Assembly: GCA_041752115.1 (NCBI GenBank)
Contig: JBGSHS010000253.1
Location: 1 to 64,000, forward strand
Source of the DNA: JAJRVM01 sp041752115
Lineage (GTDB): Bacteria; Planctomycetota; Planctomycetia; Pirellulales; Pirellulaceae
Reading direction: 5' to 3'
Length of the DNA: 64,000 nucleotides
A model generated the notes under the pieces. That model made no database searches. It was not told the origin of the DNA and worked only from the letters and a program-made list of their open reading frames with translations. Positions 62,787 through 64,000 of the stretch are shown piece after piece. Made by a program: the position numbers and the translations under genes. Numbering within the stretch: position 1 is the first letter of the stretch; every line of letters starts with the position of its first letter.

Positions 62787-63288
62787 TGCTGGCGTTGTCA
62801 TTCGCCTCCACGAACTGGGCATTTGGGGCCAGGTTGTCGGTTACTGCGAGATCTATTTGTCTCGCATCGTGGCCGAGAAGGAAGTGCGATACCAACAAGG
62901 CGACGAATACGACGAAGATATCGATCTGTTTCCCGACATCAGCAGTGGCAGAGTCCAGGTCTTCGATGTGACCGTGAGTGATCTTCGCGAATTCCTCAAT
63001 CAGTTTGATCCGCTTTACCTCGGCGATCTGGACGACGGCGAGGCCGAATCGCTGGCATTCATGATGATGCAGGCCGAGGAATTCCTCATCGCTTCTGGCG
63101 ATGCCATTGTCTACCGCGTTCTCGGCAACATGAACGCGGCGAATCAGGGGATTTCGCTGGAAGAGCTCTTGCAGAAGATCGGCATGCAACGTGGGCTGGA
63201 ATGGCCGTACTCGAGAGCCTTCCGCGAAAAGTACACCAAAGTCGGCGAGATCGACATGGTTCAGGGGCGGGGATATCGGAGGCTCTAG
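62758..63288 (+). CDS. PIN-domain-like protein coupled to XRE-ImmA
   Basis: ATG 62758 overlaps the ImmA gene by 29 nt; the longer frame to 62701 duplicates coding in the upstream gene and lacks a family start. The 176-residue product begins KLKLLILDAGVVIRLHELGI, the beta-strand and first Asp of PIN ribonucleases. A middle acidic patch (LYLGDLDDGEAESLAFMMM) and LIASGDAIVYRVLG supply the second acidic and D residues. The likely role is a ribonuclease toxin that the XRE-ImmA protein controls. No family name was firmly recalled. Confidence 0.8.
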   Translation: MPKLKLLILDAGVVIRLHELGIWGQVVGYCEIYLSRIVAEKEVRYQQGDEYDEDIDLFPDISSGRVQVFDVTVSDLREFLNQFDPLYLGDLDDGEAESLAFMMMQAEEFLIASGDAIVYRVLGNMNAANQGISLEELLQKIGMQRGLEWPYSRAFREKYTKVGEIDMVQGRGYRRL

Positions 63289-63635
63289 CGGCCTGCTTTC
63301 AGCAGGCGGGAAAGAGGCCTGGCGGCGCGCGGCTGTGTTGGTTCCCGCTCACCCCCATGCCCCTCCCGGACGGGGTCGCAACTCGGCTAAATGCCCATCG
63401 GCGACCGGGAAACGCAATGGCAGCCCCCCTTCTACTGACCAGGTCGTTGCGGCTTCCCGACCAGAGAATCTTCACGGGATGGCGATGACGCGGAAGGATT
63501 ATCAACTCGCTGACTGGTTTTGCCGAAATAACATGAACGGCTTGAGTCGTCCGCTCGCTGCGCATAATCCGAGCCCTTGGTTCCGACGCTCGAATCGCCC
63601 ACGGCGATTCCACACAATTGCAGGATGAACGTGAA
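63289..63635. other. Intergenic with possible hairpin, no gene seen
   Basis: A hairpin GCCTGCT-TTC-AGCAGGC lies at 63293-63309 immediately after the PIN-like stop and could end transcription, though no T-run follows. Nothing else was recognised up to the next start. Confidence 0.45.
63293..63309 (+). terminator. Possible hairpin after the XRE-ImmA/PIN operon
   Basis: GCCTGCT TTC AGCAGGC: perfect 7-bp stem with 3-nt loop, right after TAG at 63286-63288. No poly-T follows, so intrinsic termination is uncertain. Confidence 0.35.
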
Positions 63636-64000
63636 ATGAACATTCGATTGTCTTCCTTGGCTATGAGTGCGTTGGTTGTCGCCGCGATAGGACTGATACC
63701 CGCCCACAGTTGGGGCGTCTTTTTTCCGCTTGGTCCGTCGAACAACGATTGGGGTCTGAAGTACGAGCTGCAGGTGAACCCCGCGAACGATAATGTGCTG
63801 AACGTAACATTCAAGCTTGCTGACGGAGGGAGACTTGCGCCCGTCTACTCGGTCACCGTCGTGGCGTTCAGTGAGCTGCGCAGTGATGGCGGCCGATCGT
63901 ATCGGGTAAAGACACCCATCGAACTGAAAAAGACGAAGGACGGTCAGCTCGCCGGGCAAGTGCAGATCCCTAAGGAATTCGCAGACATCGCCAAGATTCG
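63636..64000 (+). CDS. Secreted protein of unknown function (3' partial)
   Basis: ATG 63636 (AGGAT upstream) leads a signal peptide (LSSLAMSALVVAAIGLIPAH, cleavage near SWG). The visible mature part is beta-strand rich (NDWGLKYELQVNPANDNVLN, VTFKLADGGRLAPVYSVTVV, TPIELKKTKDGQLAGQVQI), like a secreted Ig-like domain. The gene runs past the window end. No family was recognised. Confidence 0.75.
   Translation, partial: MNIRLSSLAMSALVVAAIGLIPAHSWGVFFPLGPSNNDWGLKYELQVNPANDNVLNVTFKLADGGRLAPVYSVTVVAFSELRSDGGRSYRVKTPIELKKTKDGQLAGQVQIPKEFADIAKI

Noticed and set aside
63191..63628. Long open frame after the PIN-like gene
   Set aside because: It overlaps the PIN-like gene out of frame, is Arg/Pro rich and has no motif.

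Overview
The window looks like a chromosomal stretch from a planctomycete (Planctomycetota, most likely class Planctomycetia). The indications are five very large Ser/Thr protein kinases with a membrane segment and TPR, WD40 or C-type-lectin/FGE sensor tails; three ECF sigma factor plus kinase modules; a DUF1559 pilin-like protein; a protein with the planctomycete N-terminal LEP-R-LLT-type segment; a dockerin-bearing giant surface protein; and malectin and Kelch secreted proteins. Base composition is moderately GC-rich. No rRNA, tRNA, CRISPR array or complete insertion sequence was recognised.

Layout. 1-8.6 kb: the 3' part of a giant exported adhesin-like gene. 8.9-12.9 kb: an IS30-like remnant, a TPR kinase whose catalytic beta3 lysine is threonine, and a possible recombinase scrap. 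13-17 kb: a secreted malectin protein, two abutting gene ghosts (URO-D-like and HTH) and a DUF1559 protein. 16.5-18.9 kb: palindromic repeats, then an RTX-repeat protein with a C-terminal HEIGH metallopeptidase domain. 19-25.9 kb: an operon of a 107-residue unknown protein, an ECF sigma factor and a 1943-residue kinase-nSTAND-FGE protein. 26-31.2 kb: tandem and palindromic repeats, a membrane/zinc-ribbon gene split by a G8 tract, a GNAT-Pth2 fusion, a truncated SnoaL gene with an IS66-like scrap, and a secreted unknown. 31.5-35.4 kb: a kinase N-terminal ghost followed by an ECF sigma and a kinase. 35.8-39.4 kb: an overlapping SbcD/SbcC-like (YhaN-type, hookless) nuclease-ATPase pair. 39.7-50.3 kb: an accessory zone with a WYL-regulator fragment, a membrane protein carrying three near-identical 81-residue repeats, an esterase, a DUF433/DUF5615 toxin-antitoxin pair, Kelch and FAD-oxidoreductase secreted proteins, an intact ParD-like/zeta toxin pair and a deleted ghost of the same pair 5.7 kb away. 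50.5-61 kb: an ABC-F ATPase, a kinase-TPR-redoxin fusion, and a WD40 kinase with its ECF sigma. 61.6-63.3 kb: an XRE-ImmA/IrrE metallopeptidase overlapping a PIN-like gene. 63.6 kb to the end: the start of a secreted protein.

How the genes work together. The main theme is envelope-spanning sensing: cytoplasmic kinase, one membrane helix, and an outward TPR, WD40, FGE or redoxin domain, often next to an ECF sigma factor the kinase may control. The second theme is genome plasticity: two families of composite palindromic repeats, short tandem arrays, four toxin-antitoxin-like loci (one decayed) and several gene ghosts, concentrated at 14-17, 26-32 and 39-53 kb. The best candidates for undescribed biology are the kinase-TPR-redoxin fusion, the sigma-kinase-nSTAND-FGE operon, the GNAT-Pth2 fusion, the beta3-lysine-less kinase, and the deleted toxin-antitoxin copy whose operator-like palindrome survives.
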